A stretch of 64,000 nucleotides of DNA. Origin: Metaphire vulgaris (lineage: Eukaryota; Annelida; Clitellata; Crassiclitellata; Megascolecidae). Shown piece by piece: positions 10,501-17,899 of the stretch (position 1 is the stretch's first letter; the number at the start of each line of letters is the position of its first letter). The position numbers and the translations under genes were made by a program. The DNA lies in contig CM030851.1 of NCBI GenBank assembly GCA_018105865.1, positions 9,395,828 through 9,459,827 on the forward strand, in the 5' to 3' direction. The notes below the pieces were generated by a model. That model was not told the origin of the DNA and searched no databases. It worked only from the letters and a program-made list of their open reading frames with translations.

Positions 10501-11818
10501 GCCTGTCAGAATTTTCCGAAGTTGGGAATCATGGAAATCATAGAATTCCTCCTCGGAAAATCATGGCTACGCCACCAGAGGCGGACCGAGGGTATGTGGC
10601 GCCCGGGGCAACGCACCGTTGGCGCCTCTAGCATTGCTGACGAGCAAAAAAATAGGTCGTCACCTTTTACGGCGCCCCTCTTCATATAGTGCTGACAAGC
10701 AAAAAAGGTCGTCACACTTCTTTGTTGTGCGTTTCACTTACCCAAATACCCGATTTTGGCGCTCCTCACCTCGGCGCCCTGGGACATAATTATGTCCCCC
10801 TGCCCCTGCCCCCCTCGGCCCGCCTCTGTACGCCACTGAATGGATTAGTAGGATTTCTCCTCTCCTGTGAAATCCACTATCACTCAATCAGCCCTCTATT
10901 CCAACTTCTGTCTGTCTTCTTCTATCAATCAATCAATTTCAATCAATTTATTTCTTCAAAGTCATACATACATATTACATATGATAGTTATTTATAATTA
11001 ATCAGCCATTTGAAAATTCAATAACAGTTTGAAAATATAAACATGATAATTTAATCTTAACTAGTTAATTTATATTAGCATATTGGGGGCGGAAGATGGC
11101 AGAGTGGGTTACGTGCTGGAGCGTCAAGCTGACGGAGCGGGTTCAAGCCCCGTCATTGCCCCTAGTGGCTTTCACACAGGCAGTAATGCCTTCTAAGCCA
11201 CTTTAAATCATGCTAAGTTTAAATCATGCTAAGTAGTACTTGAATGACAGAAAGAAATAGGCTACTGAAGGGATCGGCAATCCCGAAAAGAAGTAGCCAA
11301 AATAAACTTGTATTATTATATGAGGTATATTAATATTAATAACAGACATGGGTAATGCATAATTCTTACAGTATACAGCAGATACAGATAGTGTAAAATT
11401 AACAAGGAGACATAGATAATGCATATTTGTTAAATTAGAGGTAGATATTTTAAAGCATATTTATTTATAATTTCATATTTAAAATGTTGGCTTAATAAGT
11501 TATTATTGGGTAATGAGTGTTAGTTTGAGTTTATTCTTGAAAATTGTCTTTTGCAGCTGTCATCTTCGAATCAACAAAAAATACAAGCAAAATCTGCAGT
11601 AAATAGGCCTAATAGACAATAGTACAAGGTTACAATAATAACTAATAAATACGGTCTATCACAAATCTATGATTATAGTTCTTTTTTCATCGTTTACTGA
11701 AGAAAGATCGTAATTGTTTGTATTTTGAGAGATAAAATGTCTAGTATTTGAATTAAATTTTGGTTTTACCTGTTGAAATTTTGGCGCAGAATGCTAGGCC
11801 GACAAAGACGATTATCAT
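2776..11818 (-). CDS. Ig-superfamily receptor locus A (partial, split gene)
   Basis: Three exons are supported, joined in minus-strand order: 11770-11818 (signal peptide), 3918-4238 (V-like Ig) and 2776-3102 (four-cysteine Ig-like domain). All junctions are phase 1 with GT/AG sites, and the frame stays open across the joins. The exon order and domain motifs match loci C and D, so it is a diverged paralogue of those cell-surface receptors. No third Ig, TM or stop codon was found on the 3' side, which is filled with LINE, SINE-tail and MITE sequence; at most a weak tail exon candidate lies at 933-1001. The 7.5-kb first intron contains a complete-length LINE. It could be a pseudogene or continue beyond the window. 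The ligand is unknown. Confidence 0.6.
3262..3805 (+). mobile_element. RTE/craTA-like LINE reverse-transcriptase fragment
   Basis: A 172-codon open frame (3287-3805) reads like the C-terminal part of a LINE polyprotein: LLYGSECW, then a TAEMNWLRGIAGVSRR-type block, then RLKWFGHVE. These motifs are characteristic of the thumb region of RTE-like or craTA elements. It lies in antisense orientation in the intron between the two Ig exons of locus A. The 5' part is missing. Confidence 0.75.
3918..4238 (-). CDS. Locus A exon 2: V-like Ig domain
   Basis: 321 nt, phase 1 in and out. The acceptor CTGTTTAG precedes 4238 and the donor GTAAAT is the complement of 3912-3917. The domain shows the first Ig cysteine (LLSC), the core tryptophan (VTWYQ), the motif YSFGGSAPG that corresponds to YSLGGTTPG in locus D, and the second cysteine in AGLYLC. 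It ends LIVLG like the C and D paralogues. This is an extracellular N-terminal domain, directly after the signal exon. Confidence 0.8.
4460..4522. repeat. (AAT)n microsatellite
   Basis: AAT repeats preceded by AGT/AGC-type triplets. A hAT-like end (CAGTGGCGGCGTACC) begins just after it at about 4532, but I found no matching right end, so the region 4532-4780 stays unassigned. Confidence 0.85.
4780..5021 (+). repeat. Direct repeat, copy 1 (intron of locus A)
   Basis: This segment matches 6045-6306 in the same orientation, with a shared skeleton including GGGTCCA, TGGCCTGTAA/CAGGCCTGAAA, CCTAACTTTGG, GGCAAAGTT, GGGGAATGTAATTGGA and TTTTGAAAATTGG. The hAT element at 5030 is inserted directly at its 3' edge. 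The identity of the repeat unit is not recognised. Confidence 0.7.
5030..5872. mobile_element. hAT-type MITE (843 bp), CAGTGATGGGCAA ends
   Basis: The element starts CAGTGATGGGCAACTAACTA and ends with the inverted form TAGTTAACTATTTGCCCATCACTG. Perfect 8-bp duplications CTTCCTAC lie at 5022-5029 and 5873-5880. The outer 200 bp on both sides are dense in AGTTAAAC/TTAGTTA words that form long imperfect inverted repeats. The unique core (5230-5700) has no transposase. Confidence 0.9.
6045..6306 (+). repeat. Direct repeat, copy 2
   Basis: Partner of 4780-5021. Together they form a diverged direct duplication spaced by about 1.25 kb, of which 0.85 kb is the later hAT insertion. No protein-coding signal is seen in either copy. 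Confidence 0.7.
6853..7317 (+). pseudogene. LINE 5' frame: 2A-like peptide and endonuclease start
   Basis: 154 codons, ending at an in-frame stop where the endonuclease should continue. Residues near 80-88 read GDIHPNPGP, matching the 2A consensus D-x-E/H-x-N-P-G-P at which ribosomes skip a peptide bond. Downstream come SLNIRSL and DIVALTETWI, the first two blocks of an APE-type endonuclease. In related LINEs a 2A peptide separates an N-terminal peptide from the endonuclease/RT protein. Frameshifts downstream make it a broken gene. Confidence 0.75.
8597..9847 (+). CDS. LINE reverse transcriptase (ORF2 C-terminal part)
   Basis: 416 codons covering RT fingers/palm and thumb: KKPGLGREDLNNYGPISNLS, AYTKHHSTETVLAYIHD, LLDLSAAFDTTDH, GVPQGSVLGPVLFSLY, and the catalytic YADDTQLF block. 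The thumb motif LDYCNSLYYNLPK follows. All three catalytic aspartates are present. The start shown is simply the first start in the open stretch; the true protein begins at the endonuclease upstream, now separated by frameshifts. One residue of the usual YRPISNLS block is changed (YGPISNLS). Confidence 0.85.
   Translation: MLTPTITSIINLSLTSGTFPSSFKNSFVTPLLKKPGLGREDLNNYGPISNLSLLSKLTEKIVLSRLTEHLSNNSLYNAHQSAYTKHHSTETVLAYIHDRLLTAIGLRQVTGLCLLDLSAAFDTTDHKILLKRLSLWFGISERAHNWFSSYLKSRSFQVSCLSQISLSHTVDFGVPQGSVLGPVLFSLYTTPLSSLINSLNLNHQLYADDTQLFLSFSPLSFNATIIELESAFSSISAWMSSNLLALNPSKTEFLLIGLPQQLKKNDNPKLVLAHDTTIIPVPTARNLGFKFDYFLNFESQISQLSKACYVHIRDLRRLRPCLDTKTASTIATSIVHSKLDYCNSLYYNLPKASINKLQSIQNALARAVTKSPKFSHISPILKSLHWLKITERIQYKIITLTHNSLQSSKPVYLRSY
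10430..10845. mobile_element. Remnant of an outer hAT MITE carrying a nested hAT MITE
   Basis: The segment ends GGCTACGCCACTG at 10840 once the nested element (10576-10828) is removed, which is the right TIR of a CAGTGGCGTAGCC-type hAT element. It contains the TTGCTTGTCA words common in this family. The left end was not found, so the outer element appears truncated. Confidence 0.5.
10576..10828. mobile_element. hAT-type MITE (253 bp) nested in another hAT TIR
   Basis: Ends CAGAGGCGGACCGAGGG and its inverse CCCCTCGGCCCGCCTCTG, with duplications TACGCCAC at 10568-10575 and 10829-10836. The duplicated octamer is itself part of the terminal inverted repeat of an older CAGTGGCGTAGC hAT element. 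Confidence 0.85.
11085..11236 (+). mobile_element. tRNA-derived SINE with LINE-like 3' tail
   Basis: The head looks like a tRNA: GGGGGCGGAAG acceptor side, A-box-like GATGGCAGAGTGGG, B box GGTTCAAGCCC, and a complementary CCCC end. The body ends GTGGCTTTCACACAGGCAG and AAGCCACTTTAAATCATG, closely resembling the 3' tail of the CR1-type LINE at 20425-20475 and 22090-22155. The final TTTAAATCATGCTAAG is repeated twice. Other copies lie at 26812, 48214 and 52953. Confidence 0.85.
11237..11769. other. Intron of locus A, no further feature seen
   Basis: AT-rich sequence between the SINE and the signal exon of locus A. Short open frames here have no domain or splice context. It includes TAGGCCTA words, which are frequent throughout the window. 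Confidence 0.5.
11770..11818 (-). CDS. Locus A exon 1: signal peptide
   Basis: The minus strand reads ATG at 11818 and encodes MIIVFVGLAFCAKIST, a short hydrophobic leader, then a GTAAAA donor (complement of 11764-11769) in phase 1. Its length and phase match the signal exons of loci B, C, D and E. Joined to 4238 it continues as valine, then a polar N-terminus leading into the V domain. It is the only such minus-strand exon I saw upstream of the Ig exons. Confidence 0.55.
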
Positions 11819-13163
11819 TTTAAAATTTATTCGATTGACTTAAATCTACTTGCAAAAACCTGTATTTTGCATTTAGTTTGTATATCAATGTACATCATGT
11901 ACACCGGCAAAGACTGTATGGCCTTGTACTGCGTTGGTTTCTGTGCTAACAAAAGAAACTATTAATTGCATCTGCAAAAATAGAAGTGAAACAAAAAGTT
12001 ATAACCATGTACAATTTGGCCCACCGTTGCTTAGGCGTATTTACTGAGGCCAGCGGCGTAACCACGCCCGGGCAATTACGGCAATGCCTGGGTTACTTTG
12101 CTTTTCTGCCCGGGTTGAATAAATTCCGGGTTGAAAAAATTAAAAATTATGCCTTTAATTTTTGGTTTTGCTTAATTTTGCACTGCCATGCACGTCATTG
12201 CAATGCTATTTTAATAGTCAACTGCAGTTTCTTCGAAACGCGTTTCACAGGTATCAGATAAAAATGCAGTATTTACAATAGTCATTGTGTTTGGCTGGTC
12301 TATGTATCTACTGTACGTGATATATCGGATTCCAGTTACGGTGGTATCGTCTGTCCGAGTGGACGGTTTCTTCCCTCTGCATCTTCCTCTACTCAATTGG
12401 ACTCTGAAACTCTATCTAAGGTGATAATTGGGGGTTCGACGTACGGGCGTCGCAGATGCTGAAGATTTATGAATTGGTGACTGATAGGCAGTGATAACAG
12501 ATAGCTGAAGCAGGGACATCTGAAGTCTCTTTGACCTGTGCGTGCTACGAATGTGTTCGGGATACTCAGAAGCAAAATGGCTGCTGCTTTGGGATTTGAC
12601 CTTGTTGACCTGTTTTCCCTGCTAAAATTCCTTTATTGTTATTGTTATTGTTTTTTTGACAATTTATATAGCGCCGTAACAGAGCAGAGACCAAAATCAA
12701 GGGCGTATAATGTACAATGCCATCGGAGCGAGCGATTGTGCTTTACGAATGGAGGTTTGTTCGGTTTATTACAAGTTCGCGCCAAGGATGAATTTATTGT
12801 TTTACTCGCAATCTCGCATTTAGTCGGATTTTTCAAAGACATGATTTTTCGCATTGATTTGACTTCAGGGTAGTTTCGATTATCGGCAATTAGTTAAAGT
12901 CATCTTTATCTATTAATATTATAATTAATCATTAACTCAGTCATTTATAATTTAATATAACTGGATGCTTACTTGGTTATACTTGTACACTTCTGGTTAT
13001 TTGATTTTGACAATTCCAAAGTTTATTTTGGTTATGTTTTATGTCGCTTTGTGGTCCTTATGACCTGCATATGTGAAACTTGAACTTCCTCAAAGCAAAC
13101 TGACTGATTGATGTCTATTGCTAAGTTCCCCATATTCATTTTTAAAATGATTTTTGTTGAGGT
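11819..13163. other. Upstream of locus A: repeat remnants
   Basis: There is a hAT-like left end near 12052 (CAGCGGCGTAACCACGCCCGGG). At 12655-12740 lies a repeat tail (TATATAGCGCCGTAACAGAGCAGAGACC) that recurs at 33530 and 63440. No gene is supported; open frames on both strands here are short and featureless. Confidence 0.45.
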
Positions 13164-13275
13164 GGGGTTGTCCATAAATTACGTAAAAATGGGGAGGGTT
13201 TGAAAAGTTGGACAGGTGTTAACAAGGGGTCAAATTTCGCCCAAAAAATTGTTTACGTAATTTACGGACAGCCCC
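13164..13275. mobile_element. Short MITE with GGGGxTGTCC ends
   Basis: Inverted ends GGGGTTGTCCATAAATTACG and (right, inverted) GGGGCTGTCCGTAAATTACG. It is related in ends to the elements at 15100-15492 and 27433-27833, which show 3-bp TAA/TTA duplications. No clear duplication flanks this copy. Confidence 0.65.
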
Positions 13276-13787
13276 TTGGTCAGCTGACCGGGTTACATTT
13301 TGAGTCTGGTTATTCCACTGACTGGGGCACGTGCTCGACGTTAAACCTACATCAACAGAGAATGGGTACTAGTTTGCTAGTAACGGTTTTAGGCTGCCTA
13401 TAAGAGACCATATGCAATCGCCTCCAGGCTGCGTGGCGGAGCTAGGGTGTCCGGCCTGAGCCGAACTGTAGTCCCAGGCCACCGCGCTCGATATGCTCCG
13501 CCCATTAGGCGGGGGATCCCGTCTATTCAGTTCAATGTAAATAGCAGTGATTTGAAGGTTATTTTAGCAAAAATTATACTTCCATGATGATAAAACAAAA
13601 ACATATATACAGGAACTGACATGCAAGCAAACTCAAGGACAGTGAAGACAGACATGTAGACAGAATGACACACAGATTGAGAGAAAAACCATTAGCGATG
13701 CAACTTAAAACTAGTTTTCAAAATTTGCTCATTTGCACAAGTTATCATTTTTATGTCTGACTGTCTGTATATTTGTCTGTCTATCCT

Positions 13788-14375
13788 CAGTGGCGTAGGC
13801 GTAGCAATATGCTCGGGGCCCTTGGCGAAAAACGGGCAGGGGGTCCTTTCTGCTACTTTAGCCAGTGTTTACTCTAGCCACCTAGACATTGGAGGGGAGG
13901 TTAACATGTTTGGGAGGACAAAGTTTGTCTCTTGTTTGACAAGCAAAAAAGGTCATCCTTATATTTTCCCTCCCGGAATCTCTGACAAGCAAAAACGGTT
14001 ATCGTTGTATTTTCCCTTTTCAAATGCCTCACAAGCAAAATAAAGGTACTCCTTTTATTTTTCCCTCTCCGGATGCAAAAAACTTCATCGTCAAATTTTT
14101 GAGAAAATTTCACCCCAAGCCAAAATGTCAAAAAAAAAATTGTGGGGGGGGCAGAAATTTCTAACTTTCGAGGGAAATTCCCCCTGAGAAGGCCTAGAAT
14201 AAACACTGCCTTTAGCGATCTTTTATCAAACGTAAATTCCAGATGCGGTGATGCGGTCTTTCACACTGGACCCTATTAGAGGGTCGGGTGACTCGGGTCG
14301 GGGGCCCTTTGCAGGTCGGTGCGACGGGGACCCTTGGCATTTGGCCAGGTTGTCCATTTAGCTGCTACGCCTCTG
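13788..14375. mobile_element. hAT-type MITE (588 bp) with nested element
   Basis: Ends CAGTGGCGTAGGCGTAGC and, inverted from the right, CAGAGGCGTAGCAGC. Perfect duplications TCTATCCT are at 13780-13787 and 14376-14383. It holds a second hAT MITE at 13863-14208, so the original element was about 235 bp. Confidence 0.9.
13863..14208. mobile_element. Nested hAT MITE, CAGTGTTTAYTCTAG family
   Basis: Ends CAGTGTTTACTCTAGCC and inverted CAGTGTTTATTCTAGGCC, with near-perfect duplications ACTTTAGC (13855-13862) and CCTTTAGC (14209-14216). Internally it carries GACAAGCAAAAA-type words. Related copies: 31576, 40736, 43627 and 53424. Confidence 0.8.
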
Positions 14376-14410
14376 TCTATCCTATTAGTATACGCTCATC
14401 GATGTACAAA

Positions 14411-14585
14411 CAGTGCTGGGGAGTATTTCAAATATATGTATTCGAAATACGTATTTTAAATACTCCGAAGTATTAAATTTTTAGTATTTGTGTTTGAAAT
14501 ACACCAACCTCAAAGCATTTTGTATTTGTATTTGAAATACTTTTCCCAAGTATTTTGTATTTCAAAATACAAAATACTTCAAAAT
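14411..14585. mobile_element. Partial MITE rich in GTATTT/AAATAC words
   Basis: Left end CAGTGCTGGGGAGTATTTCAAATA followed by dense GTATTTGAAATAC inverted words, like 20626-20790 and the intact hAT element at 57656-58143. No right terminus was found here. Confidence 0.5.
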
Positions 14586-14744
14586 ATAAATTCAAAATTT
14601 GTCCATACATTCTTCTCGTGGACGTCGTGGTTAGTTAAATGTGGAGAATTTGCGCATTTACATGGTTACTGAAATCTATGATTACTTTGAGCGCGTCGCC
14701 TACGTGAATACTTGCTTCGTCACTAAGGAAACCATCTTTACCAT

Positions 14745-15099
14745 TACAATCAATCAATCAATCAATAAACTTCTATGACGCCACTATCATAATGCCCAGG
14801 GCATCAGCCGATGGCGCACCAAATCCAAATAGAATTAGAGCTAGGTCAATCCGGAAGATCCGTCGGAACAGCGGGGGAGCAACCTAAGGGGGATAGGCCA
14901 AGTCAAACAGGTATGTTTTAAGACCAGATCTAAAGGATGATAAAGTTTTAGTTTTACGAAGTGATATTGGTAATGAATTCCAATGCTTAGGGCCACACAC
15001 TGAGAAACAACTAGTGCCAATGACGGTTCGAGAATAAGGAACAACAACTGAAAGTCCTGCCGAATACCTAGTGGATTGGTCGAGAGAACCTGAGCCTAA
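14745..15099 (-). mobile_element. 5'-truncated LINE with (GATT)n tail
   Basis: The minus strand encodes the end of an RT protein (GLSVVVPYSRTVIG, WNSLP, FRSGLKTYLFDLAYPP), then a 3' UTR homologous to 15730-15860, ending in a CAATCAATCAATC array. The Harbinger-like element at 15100 is inserted at its 5' edge. Confidence 0.8.
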
Positions 15100-15492
15100 G
15101 GGGCTGTCCATTAATTATGTCAACAATTTTTGGGCAATTTTGACCCCCCCCCTTGTCAACAACTGTCAACTTTCACTTAACCCCCATAATTACGTCAACA
15201 ACTCTTGCAGCCCCAAGATCAATGACAGGTCCCAATAACAAGGTTATTATTTTTGGGGTAATGACCAATTTTCCCTTTTTTCCTCATCGAGTGTCAAAAT
15301 GTGGCGGCGATGAACTTTTTATAATGCTTTTTTCCATTGTAGTAAGTAGTATTCTATTAAATTTCCTGTTTTTTGATTATTTGAAAAAAGTGAAATTGTT
15401 GATGCCAACTTCTCTTGACCCCCCTCCCCTGTCAACAACTGTCAAACTTTTCCAAGCCCCCTAAATTGTTGACGTAATTAATAGACAGCCCC
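15100..15492. mobile_element. Harbinger-like MITE (393 bp), TAA duplication
   Basis: Starts GGGGCTGTCCATTAATTATG and ends with the inverse (TAATTAATAGACAGCCCC). It is flanked by TAA at 15097-15099 and 15493-15495. A 3-bp TWA duplication fits PIF/Harbinger. It is closely related to 27433-27833 in the opposite orientation. Confidence 0.75.
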
Positions 15493-15864
15493 TAAGCAGG
15501 CCTGCTTAAAGGCTGAAGCCAGCTATGGGCGAGTGGGCGGAGCCTATCCGCCATATGTTTTTACGCAAACATAGGAAAAATCCGAGATTGCGTCTTTACA
15601 AACCTCCAGAAAACCCCAGATTTCAAATAGCTGCACACGATGGCATGATTACAGCAAACTTGCAATTATTATTTTATTCAATTATTTTATTATAAATTAA
15701 ATGAAACGTATTCTAATCTAATCTAATCTAATCTAATCTAATCTTAAACTTCTATAGCGCCACTTTCATAATGCACAGAAGCATCAACCGATGGCACACC
15801 AAATCCAAATCACTAAGGATCCAGGTCAAATCCAGGGTATCCGGCCGGACAAACGGGTGACAGT

Positions 15865-16818
15865 CTATGGTGGATAAGCCCGGTCAAAAAGATGAGTTTT
15901 TAATCTTGCTCTAAAAATTTGTAATGAATTTGCAATGCGAACATGATGAGGCAATGAGTTCCAGAGTTTTGGGGCAGCCACTGAGAAAGCACGAGAACCA
16001 AGAACTGTCCGAGTATGTGGGATGGAGAGAACTATTGCAGACGCGGATCTGGTCGAGTATTTGTTTGCTTGTACAGAAAGTTTTGAAAGAAGGTAACTGG
16101 GTTCCTTGTAGTAAAGTGTTTTGTATACCTGAAGGCAGATTTTAAAGTCTATCCTTTCTTTAATTGGAAGCCAGTGAAGACCCTTACGGACTGGGGTTAT
16201 GTGCTCACGTTTTGGGGTTTTTGGAACTACCCGAGCCAATGAATTTTGAACTCGTTGGAGTTTAGCCAGGTTTGATTTAGAAATGCCAAAAAGAAGGGAG
16301 TTGCAATAATCAAGACGACTGGACACTAAGGCATTTGCCAAAAGCATTAATGCAGGTTTATTCAGAAATTTCCTAATACGATACAAATCACGAAGGCGGT
16401 AGTGAGCTACTTTACAAATGCTATTTGTGTGAGTTGAGAAAGAAAGCGTGGAATCAAAAATTACTCCTAGGTCCCGTGCAGAACTACTTACAGGAATAGT
16501 TGAATCACCAAGTTTAATAGAGTTTATAGAATCAAATTTCTTGAGCTGGGGCTTTGTGCCTAAGAGTAAAAATTCAGTTTTGGCCGGGTTTAAAAGCAAT
16601 TTGTTTGAATCCATCCAGGACTGAATATGAGAGAATGCTTGAGAAATAGTTTCCAATGAAGATTCTGATGAAGACTTATCAAATGAAATAAAGATCTGAG
16701 TATCATCTGCATATAGGTGGTAATCTAGGTGATGGTTTGACAGTAATGAGCCAAGAGGAGTCGCGAGTATAAAGTGAACAAGAGAGGGCCAAGAACAGAG
16801 CCTTGGGGGACTCCACAA
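15865..16818 (-). pseudogene. LINE RT, C-terminal half
   Basis: 317 codons with the catalytic YADDTQIF block near the start, then SKLLLNPAKTEFLLLG, LDYCNSLLFGI and the C-terminal PKLWNSLPHHVR and FDRAYPP. The first ~20 codons are out-of-frame readings of the segment also covered by the upstream frame, so the true protein is the fusion of both. One frameshift inactivates it. Confidence 0.8.
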
Positions 16819-17636
16819 TTTAAAATAGCTGATGATGAAAAGGTGCCATTTGTGCAGACAGACTGAGTGCGAGGACTCAAATAAGTAGTGAACCAGTGCA
16901 GAGCTGAATCAGAAAGACCAAACCAGTGTTGGAGACGGTGTAGGAGGATGGAATGATCCACAGTATCAAAAGCTGCTGATAGATCAAGAAGTATTAATGC
17001 AGTGACCTTGCCATCATCCATTGCATTTATGATATGATCGTGGACAGAGAGCAGAGCAGTTTCAGTAGAATGATATTTACGGTATGCTGACTGAAAGTGA
17101 AGAAAAAGGTCATTTGAAGACAGATGGGCATGAATTTGATTTGCAACCACTCTCTCGAGAATCTTTGATAAAAAGTTCAAGTTGGATATAGGTCTGTAAT
17201 TTGCTAAGTCATTTGGGCACAGAGATGATTTCTTTATTAGAGGGTGGACCACAGCATTTGCAAAGTAAGATGGAAAGCAACCTTCTGTTAGTGAAAGATT
17301 TATCATATTCAGAATAACTGGACCAAGGACATCAAAACATTCTTTGAGTATGTAATTTGGCAGCATATCAAGAGAACAATGAGTAGGCGGCGATGAAAAA
17401 ATCAGTTTGTGAAGATCAGAAAGAGTGATAGATTGAAAGGAACTAAACACAGGTGGCGGTGAGACAGGAAGAGAGAACCCAGTTGAAGCAATACTAGAAA
17501 ATTTTCTCCGAATTTTAGCAATTTTATCCGAAAAGTACATAAGAAATGTGTTAGGTAAGGAAGACACATGAATGTTGTTTGGGAGAGCCGTATCCTTGTC
17601 CTTGTGTAGAATTTTATGCGATTCGAATGCTATCAC
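16725..17636 (-). pseudogene. LINE RT, N-terminal half
   Basis: 303 codons: LIKKSSLCPNDLANYRPISN, SAYRKYHSTETALLSVHD, LLDLSAAFDTVDH and NCGVPQGSVLGPLLFTLY. The last ~15 residues are frameshifted away from the conserved PLGSL that appears in the other frame. The conserved start of this domain implies that the upstream endonuclease is absent. Confidence 0.8.
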
Positions 17637-17826
17637 CCTTGGATGTCGCTTGGACGTCGCCTATCGCAAACGCAATGTTGCTCGTTAACAAATATGGCGT
17701 CCACAGTTGGCTTCAGCATACAGGTTTATGCTGAACGCATGAATGTTCTATTTTGTATTGTCTCTATGGAGCCTTTAACGAACACGTGACACTGTGACAC
17801 GTACACTTCTATTGAGAAAGTTAGCG

Positions 17827-17899
17827 ATGGCGTTCGATATTTTGGCAAATTATAGGAAACTTTTGGTGTTCGTCTTAGTTTCTAGTTGCTCTTTGTCTG
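17827..17899 (+). CDS. Locus B exon 1: signal peptide
   Basis: ATG at 17827 begins MAFDILANYRKLLVFVLVSS, a basic then strongly hydrophobic leader, followed by CSLS and a consensus GTAAGT donor in phase 1. Joined to 23269 it gives a likely cleavage site just before GNSEIT. The first exon was chosen for its leader shape, donor quality and phase; 5' UTR limits are unknown. Confidence 0.65.

Larger units (their letters stand above)
15716..17640 (-). mobile_element. LINE with (GATTA)n tail, RT in two frames
   Basis: The minus strand encodes a nearly complete RT in two overlapping frames (17636-16725 and 16818-15865), then a 3' UTR and a tail of (ATTAG/CTAAT)n at 15716-15743. One frameshift in the region between GVPQGSVLGP and YADDTQ breaks the protein. 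It is 5'-truncated with no endonuclease seen, and lies immediately upstream of the first exon of locus B. Confidence 0.85.

Noticed and set aside
11085..11165. A functional tRNA gene
   Set aside because: A and B boxes are present, but the cloverleaf is imperfect by eye. The unit continues into a LINE-like tail and recurs four times, so it is a SINE.
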